From positions 1 to 64,000 of the forward strand of contig JAHHIC010000064.1 of assembly GCA_019359035.1 (NCBI GenBank): a stretch of DNA of 64,000 bases, written 5' to 3'. This stretch comes from Scytonematopsis contorta HA4267-MV1 (lineage in GTDB: Bacteria; Cyanobacteriota; Cyanobacteriia; Cyanobacteriales; Nostocaceae). Positions within the stretch are counted from its first letter, which is position 1; every line of letters starts with the position of its first letter. Under the pieces are notes generated by a model. It worked only from the letters and a program-made list of their open reading frames with translations. It was not told the origin of the DNA and did no database searches. Below are positions 20,936 to 29,361 of this stretch, one piece after another. A program made the position numbers and the translations under genes.

Positions 20936-22476
20936 TGAATATTCAACGTAAGTATAGTTTACCAAATTGCACCTTACTTTTAGAAGGTTTGAGCGATGCT
21001 AGCAGGACAGCACATTTACAAGATTTGCGCCCAATACTTTCAATATTGGTCAATACAGAATGTTATATTTCTGGCTATGGTCAACCATTAGTAGGTGGAC
21101 GAGATTTTTTTGAAAGTTTGGTAAGGGCTGTTAGTGGATATGCTCAAGAATTTCTGAGTAATGTAAGTAATCCTCAAGCTCATAATTACGAGTCGGAATT
21201 AGTATATTTTCAGAGAATTGATAACGATTGTCACAGGCTAATTGTAAATCCAGATAATAATACGGAAGCTTTTGGGGCTAACAATAATAAAGAGCCAATT
21301 GAACTTGACTTAAATACATTACAGCTTTTCGATTTAGTTGAAGCTATTGACCAGTTTTTTGCCGATAGCCAAACTTTACCAGAATTGTCACTGGGATTAC
21401 AACCAGTTTCTCGAAGTCACGGAGTAGCCTCAGCAGCCTTAGCCAAACAAGCTGTACCAGCAAGTGTCGGAGTTGGTAGTTTAGCAGCAGCAGCGCTTGT
21501 CTTGGGTTTCTTACCCGTTCCCCAAGTGCGTACACCAGAAAAGCTTCAAGAACAAACTAACCGAACGGAACAAACCAGTCCTAGTCCGAATGCGACTGCT
21601 TCACCAACTCCAGAACCAATACAAACAACAACCCCTATTACAGGAGCGACACCCACACCAACAACAACCCCTATTACAGAAGCGACACCGACACCTACGG
21701 CAACTCCCATTGCTGCAACACCCACACCCACAACAGTTCCCACACCTGGTGCAACACCTGCAACGGCTGATTTGGAATCCCTTTTATCTACAGTTCCAGA
21801 AATTACCGACCCGTCCCAGCTAAAGTCGTTAAATCGTCAAGTTTATAACGTAGTTAATGGGAATTGGAATGTAAATACTCGTTCGCAATTGCCAGAAGAT
21901 TTAGTTTACCGCATCGGTGTAGCTGCAGACGGTTCAATAGTTGGTTACAAATCTGTAAATTCTAAAGCTAGTGATGCGGTTGCGAAAACACCATTGCCAA
22001 CCCTACTATATAATCCATCTGCTCGCGGTCCGATTAATAAAGAACCAATAGCACAGTTTAAAGTAGTATTTACCAGAGAGGGCATACTACAAGTTAGTCC
22101 TTGGAGAGGATATTCTGCAACACCGGATGTTGTCGGTCCAAAAATAACCGATGCCACATCCGTTAAAACTTTAAATCAAAAGCTGGTTGATACAATTCGT
22201 CAGAATTCCCAAGCTACAACTCCTGGCTTTAAAAGCGATTTGAAATATCGAGTAGCAGTCAACAAAGATGGCGTAATCGCTGACTACGAACCACTAAACG
22301 GAGCTGCTTTTGACCATTTTCGCGAAACACCTCTCCCCAAATTATTTACCGCTAATGCCAATACTGGTGGTTCAAACATTGCAGCTGCAAACACTAAAGA
22401 ACCTTTAGCTCATTTTGAAGTCACCTTCAAACCCGATGGCAATCTAGAAATCACTCCTTGGGAGGGATATCGGTAA
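20935..22476 (+). CDS. DUF4335 protein with Pro/Thr linker
   Basis: 513-aa protein of unknown function. The N-terminal DUF4335 domain (about 1-160, starting MNIQRKYSLPNCTLLLEGLSD) is followed by a single hydrophobic segment near 178-192 (GVGSLAAAALVLGFLPVP), then a Pro/Thr-rich linker (about 205-275, iterated TPTPTTTPITEAT) and two related C-terminal repeats. Each repeat reads LKSLNRQVYN(V)VNGNW or VKTLNQKLVDTIRQNS and ends ITPWEGYR or VSPWRGYS. The layout suggests a cytoplasmic domain, a membrane anchor and a duplicated external domain. It is coupled to DUF3038 by a TAATG overlap, so they probably act together. Confidence 0.85.
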   Translation: MNIQRKYSLPNCTLLLEGLSDASRTAHLQDLRPILSILVNTECYISGYGQPLVGGRDFFESLVRAVSGYAQEFLSNVSNPQAHNYESELVYFQRIDNDCHRLIVNPDNNTEAFGANNNKEPIELDLNTLQLFDLVEAIDQFFADSQTLPELSLGLQPVSRSHGVASAALAKQAVPASVGVGSLAAAALVLGFLPVPQVRTPEKLQEQTNRTEQTSPSPNATASPTPEPIQTTTPITGATPTPTTTPITEATPTPTATPIAATPTPTTVPTPGATPATADLESLLSTVPEITDPSQLKSLNRQVYNVVNGNWNVNTRSQLPEDLVYRIGVAADGSIVGYKSVNSKASDAVAKTPLPTLLYNPSARGPINKEPIAQFKVVFTREGILQVSPWRGYSATPDVVGPKITDATSVKTLNQKLVDTIRQNSQATTPGFKSDLKYRVAVNKDGVIADYEPLNGAAFDHFRETPLPKLFTANANTGGSNIAAANTKEPLAHFEVTFKPDGNLEITPWEGYR

Positions 22477-22645
22477 ATTGAAAATTCAAAATTCAAAATT
22501 CAAAATTCAAAATTCAAAATACTGGATTTATTTTTAACCAGTTTTAAATTTTGAATTGTAGCGAAGCAAGGGCTTCATTATTTAGAACCACTCCAAAATT
22601 ATTGATGGGACTAATTTTGAATTTTGAATTTTGAATTTTGAATTT
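22477..22645. repeat. Inverted ATTCAAAA repeats between convergent genes
   Basis: Five or more ATTCAAAA words (22481-22520) face the reverse word TTTTGAAT (22613-22645), giving a long imperfect stem around a 90-bp loop. It overlaps the PBP stop codon and starts right after the DUF4335 stop. It could act as a two-way terminator. Confidence 0.75.
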
Positions 22646-24908
22646 AACGTGTAATCCTCCCCATGTAATCTCCCCACAGTTTCGCTGCTTGGGCACTACT
22701 ACCTGAGGTGGGTTTAATTTTGTCGTTTCCTAGCCATACACCTGTGGTTACTTTTTTACCAGGGACAAAACCAATAAACCATAAGTCAACATTTTTATCT
22801 GTTGTGCCTGTTTTACCTGCTTCGTTTTGTCCTATGGCTGCTGCTTTACCAGTACCTCCTGATATGACTCTACGTAGAATACTCTTCATCGTATCTGCTA
22901 TCTCTGGTTTTAGTACTCTTTTGTTAGCATCCCTGTCTTGGTCGAAGGAGTAAATTACACGGCAGGTTTTTAAGTCTTTTCTGTCTTTGCAGTCGCTGCT
23001 GTCTAGAATACGGCTGATTGCATGGGGACGGTTCCACACTCCACGGTTACCAATACTCGCAAATGCACCTGTCATTTCTAATACGTTGACTACACTTTGC
23101 CCCAGTACTAACCCTGGTACTGGGTCTAGTTTGGATTTTACCCCCAAGCGCTGTGCCTCATCTACTACTTTGTCTAGTCCTACATCCCTTGCAACCCTCA
23201 AGGCTATGGGGTTTTCGGACAGTACTAATCCAGTGGCTAAATCGAAGCCAGAAGCCCCAGTCCGACATGGTTTATATGTGAAACCTTTCCAAGTTAAGGG
23301 GTCACAGGAATAATACTTACCTGGGGAAATCCCTTTTTCAATAGCCGCTGTATAAGCGAAGACTTTAAAGGTAGAGCCAGGTTGCCGTTGAGCTAAGGCA
23401 CGATTAAACTGACTTTTTCGATAATCTGTCCCTCCAACCATGGCCAGAATTCCCCCAGTACTGGTGTCAACTGTGACTAGAGAACCCTGAGAGAAACCGT
23501 ATTGCGAACCATCTTGAGCGACTGAATTACGTAAAGCGGCTTCTGCCTGCCGTTGCATATCCAGATTTAACTGAGTTTCAATAATAAAATTTCCTTCTGT
23601 AGCTAGTTCTTCTCCCAAGATTGCTCTTAGTTCTTGAAAAACATAACTATAAAAATAAGGAGCTATTGTTTTGGATTGTCTTTCGCAAACTTTTCCAGTA
23701 ACTTCAACAGGAGAGCGACGAGAACGGTCGTACTCGTCTTGCTTGAGTTTGCCTGATTGTAACATCCGCTTTAGTACGCGGTTGCGGTAAGATGCTATGC
23801 TTTGTTTACTTTGGTTATCACCACAAAAATCAAAACCGTTTGGTTTTGGCAAAATTCCTACTAATGTGGCTGCTTCGGCTGCTGTCAGTTCTTTGGCTGA
23901 TTTATCAAAGTAATATTTAGCTGCGTCTTCAAATCCTGAAGTATCTGAACCTAAAAATACTCGGTTAAGGTAGGTTAGCAAGATTTCTTCTTTGCTATAA
24001 AATGTTTCTAGCTTTAAAGCAACAATTGCTTCTTTTATCTTTCGCCCTACACTATCTTGTCTGCCAACATAATCAGGAAATAAACTACGGGCTACTTGCT
24101 GAGTTACCGTACTCGCACCTTGTTGCACACCACCGCTACGAGCGTTAACAATTACAGCCCGCGCTAATCCGTAAGGGTCAACCCCTAAGTGCCAATAAAA
24201 ACGGCTATCTTCTGAAGCTATCACCGCACCAGGTAAGTAAGGTCCAAAATCATCTAATTTTTTCATGTCGATGTGGGAAACAGCTCTGGGTTCGCGCAAG
24301 AGCGTATCTCCATCACCTGCATAAATTACTGTCGGTGCTCTTGATGCTGGTGTCAAAGGTCTAACGGAAAATTTCGTCCATTCCAGCCCAATTACCAATG
24401 ACAATAGAGCTGTTGTTCCAGCCAACCCGTAACCCGCCCAAGTTGCTGCTTTAACGTACCAAGGTGGTGGGTCAACGTACTGCAAGCGAACTGATGCAGC
24501 TAATTCTGGTGGACCCAACGTGAGGATATCCCCGTGACGAAGTTCAAAATTATTAACTCGACGCTTCCCACGATAAATTCCATTTGTCGAGTTTTCGTCT
24601 TTAATCACAAATACCGCTCGTCTTTGAGTCGAATCCCGTGATAGCGATAGGTGAATTTGACTGACTACTGGGTTACGAATCAGGATATCGCAGGACTTGG
24701 AACTGCGACCAAGTACATAGCGGTCGCCCAAAAGCGGAAAGACCTCAGCTTTGTCAGCCCCCGCATCCTGAACTAAAAGTTCTGGAACTCTGGCTCCTTG
24801 CTTGAGCGCCAATTTCGAGAAATCGACTCTTGCCTGAATTGTATGAACTGCTTGAGTCATACGACCAAGCAAAGTTTGTGGTTTTTGAGGTGGTTGGGGG
24901 GAACTCAT
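22644..24908 (-). CDS. Class A penicillin-binding protein with N-terminal FHA domain
   Basis: 754-aa bifunctional peptidoglycan synthase. The cytoplasmic N-terminus carries an FHA phosphothreonine-binding domain (about 60-140: YVLGRSSKSCDILIRNPVVSQIHLSL and NSTNGIYRGKRRV). A transmembrane segment lies near 155-180. The GT51 glycosyltransferase has the catalytic Glu in ASEDSRFYWHLGVD and GASTVTQQVARSLF. The transpeptidase has the Ser nucleophile in RQPGSTFKVFA, SEN (SxN) in VLSENPIALR, and KTGT in AGKTGTTDKN. FHA-PBP fusions suggest control of wall growth by Ser/Thr kinases; one such kinase lies at the far end of this window but is not linked. Confidence 0.94.
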   Translation of the reverse strand: MSSPQPPQKPQTLLGRMTQAVHTIQARVDFSKLALKQGARVPELLVQDAGADKAEVFPLLGDRYVLGRSSKSCDILIRNPVVSQIHLSLSRDSTQRRAVFVIKDENSTNGIYRGKRRVNNFELRHGDILTLGPPELAASVRLQYVDPPPWYVKAATWAGYGLAGTTALLSLVIGLEWTKFSVRPLTPASRAPTVIYAGDGDTLLREPRAVSHIDMKKLDDFGPYLPGAVIASEDSRFYWHLGVDPYGLARAVIVNARSGGVQQGASTVTQQVARSLFPDYVGRQDSVGRKIKEAIVALKLETFYSKEEILLTYLNRVFLGSDTSGFEDAAKYYFDKSAKELTAAEAATLVGILPKPNGFDFCGDNQSKQSIASYRNRVLKRMLQSGKLKQDEYDRSRRSPVEVTGKVCERQSKTIAPYFYSYVFQELRAILGEELATEGNFIIETQLNLDMQRQAEAALRNSVAQDGSQYGFSQGSLVTVDTSTGGILAMVGGTDYRKSQFNRALAQRQPGSTFKVFAYTAAIEKGISPGKYYSCDPLTWKGFTYKPCRTGASGFDLATGLVLSENPIALRVARDVGLDKVVDEAQRLGVKSKLDPVPGLVLGQSVVNVLEMTGAFASIGNRGVWNRPHAISRILDSSDCKDRKDLKTCRVIYSFDQDRDANKRVLKPEIADTMKSILRRVISGGTGKAAAIGQNEAGKTGTTDKNVDLWFIGFVPGKKVTTGVWLGNDKIKPTSGSSAQAAKLWGDYMGRITR

Positions 24909-25333
24909 CAGCTATTCACACCAGGGTTTGTACATGAAAATTGGGCGCGATGGACATATATCAGCCTATTCTACTCACAACCCTAACAGGACGTTGGTAA
25001 CACGGAATTGTTCCAAATGTTAGATGACACCAATGTAACATATAACATTGGTAATAGAATTGTGACTTATATCACTTTTAAAATATCAGTAAATAATAAT
25101 GTTTATCTCTTACAATCCCTATGGTTTATAGCTTTGAAATTTTGCTACAATCCGTCATTTTTCAGTAAAGTATTTATATGAACCTGCACTAAATAAAGCA
25201 GTGAATTAATTTTTACTTACGACCAGAACATAAATGGAAAAATGAAAATCTACATCCCTATTTAGGAAGATTTCAAAAAAGAAATTGTCTGATTTAATAG
25301 GGCAGAGGAGTGTTCCGTAGAGGTTAAGTAATA
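24909..25333. other. Intergenic, no gene seen
   Basis: 425 bp of AT-rich sequence between the divergent PBP and the Pro/Thr-rich protein. It must contain both promoters. No RNA or frame is supported. A short purine-rich stretch (GGGCAGAGGAG) lies near 25301. Confidence 0.5.
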
Positions 25334-26293
25334 ATGAAGGGAAAATATTTCGCTTTAATGGGTACAGCTGCATTTTTAGCATTAACTAGTAATGTTGCAG
25401 TAGCCCAATCAACTAAGTTTCCCCAACTAGCAAAGCAGCAGCAAAACGAGCAAAACGAAGCTAATAATAAACCCGCAGCAGAAGAGAAATTAGCTCCGGA
25501 TGTAATGGAAATTCTTTGTGAACGTTTTCCGTTAAATTCTCGTTGTCAGGGTGGTGCCGGGACAACACAAAATGCTCCAGCAGGCAGCACAAACACTACA
25601 GAACCGATGAAGCCTTCTGAGGGAACCCCCGCACCAGATAGCACTACAACACCCGCACCGGACAGTACTGTACCCAGTACGACCCCCCCAGCCGATTCTA
25701 GTACGCCTGGTAGTACTCCAGAGACAACACCAGCACCTGGTACAACACCTACTGAACCTGGTACTCAAAACCAACTCACTCCTGCTCCTGATTCAGGAAC
25801 ACCTGGAAGTGTAACACCAGTACCAATAACCCCAACACCTGGCAGCCCAAGCGAAGGTAGCACACCTACCCCCAGCGCACCAGGTAGCAATATGACTCCA
25901 CCTCCAGGTGCTACGCCATCTGAGCCAACCAAGCCCAGCGATAGTACAGCACCAGAAGGAACTAACCCATCGGAGCCAACCAAGCCTAGCAATATCACAG
26001 CACCCGAAGGAACTAACCCATCGGAGCCAACCAAGCCTAGCAATATCACAGCACCCGAAGGAACTAACCCATCGGAGCCAACCAAGCCTAGCAACATCAC
26101 AGCACCCGAAGGAACTAACCCATCGGAGCCAACCAAGCCTAGCAACATCACAGCACCCGAAGGAACTAACCCATCGGAGCCAAATAATAGCGATACAACT
26201 ACTGAACCTGACTCTTCTTCACCTACCAAAACTCCAAATTCTGGTGAAAAGACACCTGGTGCAAGCGAGTTAAAACCTTTAACTCCCCAGTAG
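25334..26293 (+). CDS. Exported Pro/Thr-rich repeat protein
   Basis: 319-aa protein with a Sec-type signal peptide (MKGKYFALMGTAAFLALTSNVAVAQ, cleavage after AVA or AVAQ). A short conserved stretch (VMEILCERFPLNSRCQGG, with two Cys that may form a disulfide) is followed by a long disordered Pro/Thr/Ser region. This ends in five copies of a 17-residue unit, SEPTKPSNITAPEGTNP. No catalytic domain is present. It is probably a periplasmic, cell-wall or sheath-associated protein. The repeat is nearly identical at DNA level, a sign of recent expansion, so its length should vary between strains. Confidence 0.85.
   Translation: MKGKYFALMGTAAFLALTSNVAVAQSTKFPQLAKQQQNEQNEANNKPAAEEKLAPDVMEILCERFPLNSRCQGGAGTTQNAPAGSTNTTEPMKPSEGTPAPDSTTTPAPDSTVPSTTPPADSSTPGSTPETTPAPGTTPTEPGTQNQLTPAPDSGTPGSVTPVPITPTPGSPSEGSTPTPSAPGSNMTPPPGATPSEPTKPSDSTAPEGTNPSEPTKPSNITAPEGTNPSEPTKPSNITAPEGTNPSEPTKPSNITAPEGTNPSEPTKPSNITAPEGTNPSEPNNSDTTTEPDSSSPTKTPNSGEKTPGASELKPLTPQ
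25919..26173 (+). repeat. Five tandem 51-bp coding repeats
   Basis: Units begin at 25919, 25970, 26021, 26072 and 26123. The first differs at several bases; the last four are almost identical. They encode SEPTKPSNITAPEGTNP. A partial sixth unit (TCGGAGCCAA) follows. Confidence 0.95.
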
Positions 26294-26434
26294 TAATCAT
26301 TAATAAAATTAGCTAGCGAATAATGAATGGCTAATTATTTGAATTTTCGGCTTCACCTCCATGAAACAATTCATGGAGGCTATTTGTTTTTCAGAATGCT
26401 TTCAGACATGTAACGTCTCTACATGATTATGATT

Positions 26435-26959
26435 TTACAACCTGCGAGTGGAAGTTTTTCTAGTATGCAAATACCAATCAAGTAACAAACATCCAAGACC
26501 AACACTAATAAAAATATCCGCCACATTAAATATATAAAAATTAATTAATCTAAAATCAAAAAAATCGACCACATACCGTAAAACAAAGCGGTCAATACCA
26601 TTACCCATAGCCCCACCGAGAATAAAACCGTAACCCAGTTGTTCCCAAAGTTGTAAAGCAGGCCCGAAAAGTGCCCAAGCAATTAAAGCTAAACTAACAG
26701 CCAAGGACACCCACCGCAACCAATCCACTGTCCCCGGAAGCTTACCTAAACCTGCACCTGTATTTGTCACGTAAGTCAAGTGAAATACATTTTGTATCAG
26801 CGGCAATGTTCGTCTAGCTATTGTAAAACCCGTTCTGGCATCGCTAATATTTTCCACCTGCCAATATTTGATACTTTGTACCACCCAATATTTTGTCAGT
26901 TGGTCTAAAACAACAGCGATGAAGGTAGCAATCCAATAAAGACGATTTTTTACGCGCAT
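26435..26959 (-). CDS. lspA: Lipoprotein signal peptidase LspA
   Basis: Inner-membrane aspartyl peptidase that removes signal peptides from prolipoproteins such as the PstS encoded nearby. 174 aa with four hydrophobic segments. The conserved VVLDQLTKYWV opens the protein; the catalytic Asp residues lie in GAMGNGIDRFVLRYVVDFFDF and FNVADIFISVG. NTGAGLG replaces the common NTGAAFG. A small gap and shared strand link it to bioY upstream, so cotranscription is possible. Confidence 0.94.
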   Translation of the reverse strand: MRVKNRLYWIATFIAVVLDQLTKYWVVQSIKYWQVENISDARTGFTIARRTLPLIQNVFHLTYVTNTGAGLGKLPGTVDWLRWVSLAVSLALIAWALFGPALQLWEQLGYGFILGGAMGNGIDRFVLRYVVDFFDFRLINFYIFNVADIFISVGLGCLLLDWYLHTRKTSTRRL

Positions 26960-27002
26960 GGTTGAAAGTCAAGGGCTATAATTTTTTGACTAATAAATTT
27001 GA

Positions 27003-27590
27003 CTAATAAAACATAATGTGGCGTAGCAAATAAGCCAATACAGCAACGGCACAGACAACAGCTAGTTGTCCAGGCAAAGCGTACCACGAATACTTGAGTA
27101 TCGCGTCCATCAGGGGCATAGTTTCCGTGCCTTTAACCTGCAAGAAATAGCTGATAATTAAATAACAAATACCGCAAATGTGGACAGTTAACAATCCACA
27201 AATACAACTAAATGTTAAAGTCTCCAGTTTTGGTTTAGCTTTAAAGGCAAAAAGACCACAAACCCAAGCACCTGGTATAAAGCCCAGTAAATAACCAAAC
27301 TGGGATAATTTGATATAACTTATACCCCCACCTTCGGCAAATACAGGCAACAATGTTAAGCCCATGACTATATAGGCAATTTGAGATAAAGCGCCTGCAC
27401 TCCTCCCACCTAAACAACCAACTAAAAGCACTGCGCCTATTTGAAATGTGACGCCCAAAGAAATAGTGTGAATGCCATTACTGCTCCAACCCCAAGGTAA
27501 GGTGGTGACATGGGCTTCGAGGAATGTACCACCCATTGTCAAGAGCAAGCCAATCATTGACCATAATAATTGATGAGATGCTGCAAACAT
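27003..27590 (-). CDS. bioY: Biotin transporter BioY
   Basis: Substrate-binding S component of a biotin ECF transporter, 195 aa, with about six hydrophobic segments. The family region GGRSAGALSQIAYIVMGLTLLPVFAEGGGISY and the following FGYLLGFIPGAWVCGLFA are clear. Cyanobacterial BioY usually works alone or borrows a shared ECF module; no EcfAT gene is in the window. It is divergent from pstS and 44 bp upstream of lspA on the same strand. Confidence 0.93.
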   Translation of the reverse strand: MFAASHQLLWSMIGLLLTMGGTFLEAHVTTLPWGWSSNGIHTISLGVTFQIGAVLLVGCLGGRSAGALSQIAYIVMGLTLLPVFAEGGGISYIKLSQFGYLLGFIPGAWVCGLFAFKAKPKLETLTFSCICGLLTVHICGICYLIISYFLQVKGTETMPLMDAILKYSWYALPGQLAVVCAVAVLAYLLRHIMFY

Positions 27591-27924
27591 TTATTAATTA
27601 AAAAGTATAAGGAGTATTGAGAATACATGTTAAGATACGTTTCAATTATTAATTCCGAATAACATACAACTAAATAAAAATCAATAATATGCTTGTATTG
27701 GTCAAGCTATAAATAATGAAGATTTTTTGAGACAAAAATTTTAATAATATCTATTATATTTTCTCTGAATTTATAAGGTCTCTGTAAATACGATAATGTC
27801 GAAGCCATTATTACATAGGTAATGAAAATGATTCTGGTGAGAATGAAATTCATAAGTAGCTGATTTCCAAAACATATTTATTCCTAATTAATCCATTATT
27901 TGTATTAGTGATTAACTTGTATAC
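27591..27924. other. bioY-pstS divergent spacer
   Basis: AT-rich, no gene. It holds the bioY promoter and the upstream part of the pst promoter; the Pho box follows immediately. Confidence 0.5.
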
Positions 27925-27965
27925 CTTAACCTGAAATTAACCTTGTTTTACCCGAAATTTACCCT
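27925..27965 (+). promoter_or_regulatory. Pho box of the pst operon (four 8-bp repeats)
   Basis: Four octamers spaced by exactly three bases: CTTAACCT, ATTAACCT, TTTACCCG, TTTACCCT. This fits the cyanobacterial PhoB (SphR) box, usually three PyTTAAPyPyT-type repeats with 3-bp spacers, and lies 53 bp before the pstS ATG. It predicts phosphate-starvation induction. Confidence 0.88.
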
Positions 27966-28018
27966 TGAGTGCTACTCTTCAATATTGTTAACCCATACCA
28001 TCAAAAATTCAAATAATT

Positions 28019-29200
28019 ATGTTTTCTTCAAAAAAAGGGTTATTGCTTGCTCCCGTAGTAGCTTTGACCTTAGGCTTAGCAGCTTGCGGTGGTGGAACAG
28101 ATAATAAAACAGCCACTGATAGCGCGACACCTGGAACTCCTGGAGCTGCTGAAACTCCTGCTGCTGGGGGTGCTACTAACACAACAGCTACCAGTCCTAC
28201 GAAACTAGATTTAGGTGGAAATGTTACTCTAACTGGTGCTGGAGCATCATTGCCTGCTCCCCTTTACACGACTTGGTTCACCGATTTGAACAAAAAATAT
28301 CCAAATTTGCAAGTGAACTATCAGTCAGTTGGTAGCGGTGCTGGAGTAGAACAATTTACCAAAGGTACTGTAGACTTTGGTGCTAGTGACGTTGCGATGA
28401 AGGATGAAGAAATTCAAAAAATACCACCAGATAAGGGTGTAATTTTGTTGCCCATGACTGCTGGTAGCATCGTGCTAGCCTACAATTTGCCAGATGTATC
28501 TGAATTAAAATTATCACGTCAAGTTTACGCTGATATATTCCTGGGCAAGATTAAATCTTGGGATGACCCAGCAATTGCTAAAGCTAACCCAGGTGTGAAA
28601 TTACCCAAGCAACCAATTGCGCTTGTGCATCGTTCTGACGGTAGTGGTACTACTGGTGTTTTTACAAAACATCTCAGCGCTATCAGTCCAGAGTGGAAGA
28701 CTAAAGTTGGAGACGGAAAAAGTGTAAAATGGCCTGCGGGTGTGGGTGCTAAGGGCAGCGAAGGCGTAACAGCTCAGATAGCTCAAACCCCAGGTGCAAT
28801 CGGTTATGTTGAAAGCAGTTTCTCCAAACAGGCTGGTCTGAAAGCTGCGACTTTGGAAAATAAAGCAGGTAAGTTTGTCCCAGCAACAGACGAAGCAGCA
28901 TCTAAGACTTTAGAATCAGTACCTTTACCAGAGAACCTTCGTGCCTTTATTACAGACCCAGAAGGAGCAGATTCCTATCCTATCGTTACCTATAGTTGGA
29001 TTTTGGCTTATAAAAAATATCCAGATGTAGCCAAAGCTAAAGCAATGGAAGCCATGATTGAATATGGTTTAACTGAAGGGCAAAAAACTGCAGTACAACT
29101 AGGGTATGTTCCTTTACCCGCAAGCGTAGCTCAAAAGGTTGCAGCTGCGGCTGAAGCAATTAGCCCAGAATATAAAATCAACATTGCCAGCGGAAAATAA
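28019..29200 (+). CDS. pstS: Phosphate ABC transporter binding protein PstS
   Basis: Captures phosphate outside the inner membrane. 393 aa. A lipoprotein signal (LLLAPVVALTLGLAACGG) has its lipobox Cys near residue 23. A Thr/Ala/Gly-rich tether of about 45 residues leads to the mature domain: LTGAGASLPAPLYTTWF, VGSGAGVEQFTKGTVDFGASD, and the phosphate loop HRSDGSGTTGVFTKHL. First gene of pstSCAB, behind a four-repeat Pho box. Strong terminal hairpin potential follows before pstC. Confidence 0.96.
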   Translation: MFSSKKGLLLAPVVALTLGLAACGGGTDNKTATDSATPGTPGAAETPAAGGATNTTATSPTKLDLGGNVTLTGAGASLPAPLYTTWFTDLNKKYPNLQVNYQSVGSGAGVEQFTKGTVDFGASDVAMKDEEIQKIPPDKGVILLPMTAGSIVLAYNLPDVSELKLSRQVYADIFLGKIKSWDDPAIAKANPGVKLPKQPIALVHRSDGSGTTGVFTKHLSAISPEWKTKVGDGKSVKWPAGVGAKGSEGVTAQIAQTPGAIGYVESSFSKQAGLKAATLENKAGKFVPATDEAASKTLESVPLPENLRAFITDPEGADSYPIVTYSWILAYKKYPDVAKAKAMEAMIEYGLTEGQKTAVQLGYVPLPASVAQKVAAAAEAISPEYKINIASGK

Positions 29201-29207
29201 TTCTTAG

Positions 29208-29324
29208 TTCGTAATTCTTAATTCGTAATCAATTTAGGTTCCAATCTACTAAAGTTATTTATGTAAAAATATCAATATTTTGCATTTATAAAATAACTAA
29301 TAATTATGAATTAAGAATTACGAA
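29208..29324 (+). repeat. 17-bp inverted repeat in the pstS-pstC gap
   Basis: TTCGTAATTCTTAATTC (29208-29224) is perfectly complementary to 29308-29324, with 83 bp between. In mRNA it would form a long stem right after the pstS stop. It may stabilise the pstS transcript or reduce read-through into pstC. Related words occur at 4395-4495. Confidence 0.7.
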
Positions 29325-29361
29325 TTAAAGTCAATCATCCACGACAGTAAATTATCCAAAT

